64,000 bases of DNA from assembly GCA_964023275.1 (NCBI GenBank), contig OZ029918.1, positions 37,154,977 through 37,218,976 on the forward strand, written 5' to 3'. The stretch comes from Norana najaformis. Its lineage: Eukaryota > Annelida > Clitellata > Crassiclitellata > Hormogastridae. Under the pieces are notes generated by a model. That model was given only the letters and a program-made list of their open reading frames with translations. It was not told where the DNA came from and ran no database searches. The position numbers were made by a program, and so were the translations under genes. Shown piece after piece: positions 62,833 to 64,000 of this stretch; the stretch's first letter is position 1, and every line of letters begins with the position of its first letter.

Positions 62833-62867
62833 CGCGACAGCACGCAAAAAATCCAAATCTCTGAAAT

Positions 62868-63835
62868 TTAATTTCGATCGGTATGCGAACCGGCTTCCTC
62901 TTGAGGAGAGGCGCCGTGAGGTAGCGCGCTTACCGACGGAACTAGCAAGGCCAGTTGAGTCGTCGTGGCACCGAGGACGTGACTGCACTGGCTGAGCAGG
63001 ATCTCGCGCGGACTCACCCCTTGACTGCACGGACTGAAGGGTGGCGGGGTAACCCCAGGATCCAGATGCCCGGAACAGACTGTGACCGCTGCTCCGTGCT
63101 TCCCCTTCGTTGCCCTGGCCACTCCCGGCGGCGGACGAACCTCGCTGACGGTCCCGATGCTGCGCTTGAAGGTCTTGGCCCGGACGAGATAGACGCTCGG
63201 GTTGATGACGGAGCTGAGAATCGGCAGGAAGTCGATGACCATCTTGATGAACACGTGATTGCGCGAAAACCGGAAACCAAGACTGAAGTAAAGAAACGTG
63301 AAGAAGAATGGTCCCTCGAACGCGGCGAAGCTGATCGCGATAGCTACCATCATCCAGGCCAGCGACCTTCGGTGTCTCAGAGTCCTTGCTACCACCTCGT
63401 CCTTGACGCTCGTCGTGGCGTAAGCGGACCTGCTGCTGAGGGCGTGGAAGACCCTCGCATAGGATACCGCCACGACAACCACGGGGATCGCGTAGTAGGC
63501 GAAGAATATGAAGAAGTAGTAGTAGCGACCGTGGTTAAAGCTGGATCGAAATATGTCGATGGTGCAGAAACTGTACGTGATGGTGGGCAGATGGATATCG
63601 ACGCGGTAGGAGAAGAGGATCGGGAATGGCAGAGCGCTGAAGAACGCCACGATCCAGATGGATAAGAGGACCTTCCAGGTGACGTTCCTTGTCAGGTAAG
63701 TCCGGGCCATCAGCGGATAGGAGATGAGTAGGAGACGTTCCAGGCTGATGGCGACAATGGTGTGGAAAGCCACGCAGGCGAGGAACAACGAAACGAAACC
63801 CGATACTCGACAGAATTCGATTGTGTCCTCAAACC
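62868..63835 (-). CDS. Rhodopsin-class GPCR, last exon (TM3 to C-terminus); 5' exons off the right edge
   Basis: A canonical acceptor (CTTAG|GGTTTGAG) at 63836 opens a frame to a stop at 62868. It reads FEDTIEFCRVSGFVSLFLACVAF..., with the TM3 Cys of the conserved disulfide. SLERLLLISYPL stands in for the DRY box; TM4 contains LLSIWIVAFFSALPFP; the ECL2 Cys is in SFCTIDIF. TM5 is IPVVVVAVSYARVF, TM6 is AIAISFAAFEGPFFFTFLYF with FEGP where CWxP is usual, and TM7 is DFLPILSSVINPSVYLV, a normal NPxxY. A tail of about 100 residues is rich in Pro, Ser and Gly. TM1 and TM2 are missing because the gene continues beyond base 64000. The ligand class cannot be told. Confidence 0.9.
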
Positions 63836-63941
63836 CTAAGCAACAGAATAATCTAATGCACTCATAACTATTTCACAACCTTTCCCTTTAAGAAAGACTA
63901 TCTAAATTACAATTACAGTTACAACAACTGTAACATGTAAC

Positions 63942-64000
63942 ATTCGATTGTGTCCTCAAATCCTAAACAACAGAATAGTCTAATGCACTCATAACTATTT
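63942..64000 (-). repeat. Duplicate of the GPCR exon acceptor junction
   Basis: 63942-64000 repeats 63815-63873 at an offset of 127 bases with only a few differences. It includes the 3' splice site (TTTAG|GATTTGAGG) and about the first 21 exon bases. It lies upstream of the real acceptor in transcription order and runs off the window end, so further copies may exist. Confidence 0.85.

Larger units (their letters stand above)
60244..62867. other. Intergenic region between BRWD and GPCR ends (tail to tail)
   Basis: 60244-61040 and 61500-61745 hold nothing recognisable apart from the BRWD 3' UTR. The remainder is a Harbinger-like MITE, an 80-bp minisatellite, a family E copy and a 34-bp minisatellite next to the GPCR stop. 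Confidence 0.6.

Noticed and set aside
62955-63665. 236-residue plus-strand frame
   Set aside because: Antisense to the GPCR exon; the minus strand carries clear transmembrane motifs and NPxxY.

Overview
This window is animal nuclear DNA. Every protein gene except one is split by GT-AG (sometimes GC-AG) introns, the proteins are metazoan orthologues, and introns and intergenic DNA are filled with tRNA-derived SINEs, 5'-truncated LINEs, MITEs, minisatellites and microsatellites. The repeat load suggests a marine invertebrate, but I cannot name the phylum. I see no retroviral or LTR element.

Five genes can be reconstructed exon by exon. (1) 560-5895, minus: the nucleotide-binding half of an ABCG transporter, its membrane half lying off the left edge. 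(2) 13390-14331, plus: an intronless TSR3, the 18S rRNA aminocarboxypropyltransferase. (3) 16202-28468, minus: a complete 19-exon NADSYN1, glutamine-dependent NAD+ synthetase, with a C-terminal extension. (4) 32687-60243, plus: a complete BRWD/PHIP protein (WD40, cryptic Tudor, two bromodomains; about 1,910 residues in about 36 exons). (5) 62868-63835, minus: the TM3-to-C-terminus exon of a rhodopsin-class GPCR, cut by the right edge. ABCG/TSR3 and NADSYN1/BRWD are head to head; TSR3/NADSYN1 and BRWD/GPCR are tail to tail. No shared pathway is evident; these are mostly housekeeping neighbours.

Intergenic layout: 5.9-13.4 kb holds hAT MITEs, LINE 3' ends, an RTE-like fragment, a large TCTG/TTTC microsatellite and a long palindrome just upstream of TSR3. 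14.3-16.2 kb holds TSR3 downstream sequence and LINE/SINE debris. 28.5-32.7 kb, between the NADSYN1 and BRWD starts, holds a LINE with a nested MITE and otherwise unassigned sequence. 60.2-62.9 kb holds a Harbinger-like MITE with an inner (TA)n tract and two minisatellites.

The most striking feature is a recurrent architecture. Several intronic tandem arrays are built from copies of an exon-intron junction itself. BRWD exons 7, 8, 14 and 34 have arrays whose units copy the exon end and/or the 5' splice site; BRWD exon 33 is preceded by 15 near-identical 36-bp units each carrying its 3' splice site and first exon bases. Single junction duplications also occur at NADSYN1 exon 18 and at the GPCR exon. 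In the three big BRWD arrays, use of a decoy site would bring in an early stop codon. This splice-junction-seeded minisatellite pattern, together with three GC-AG introns, is the main lead.
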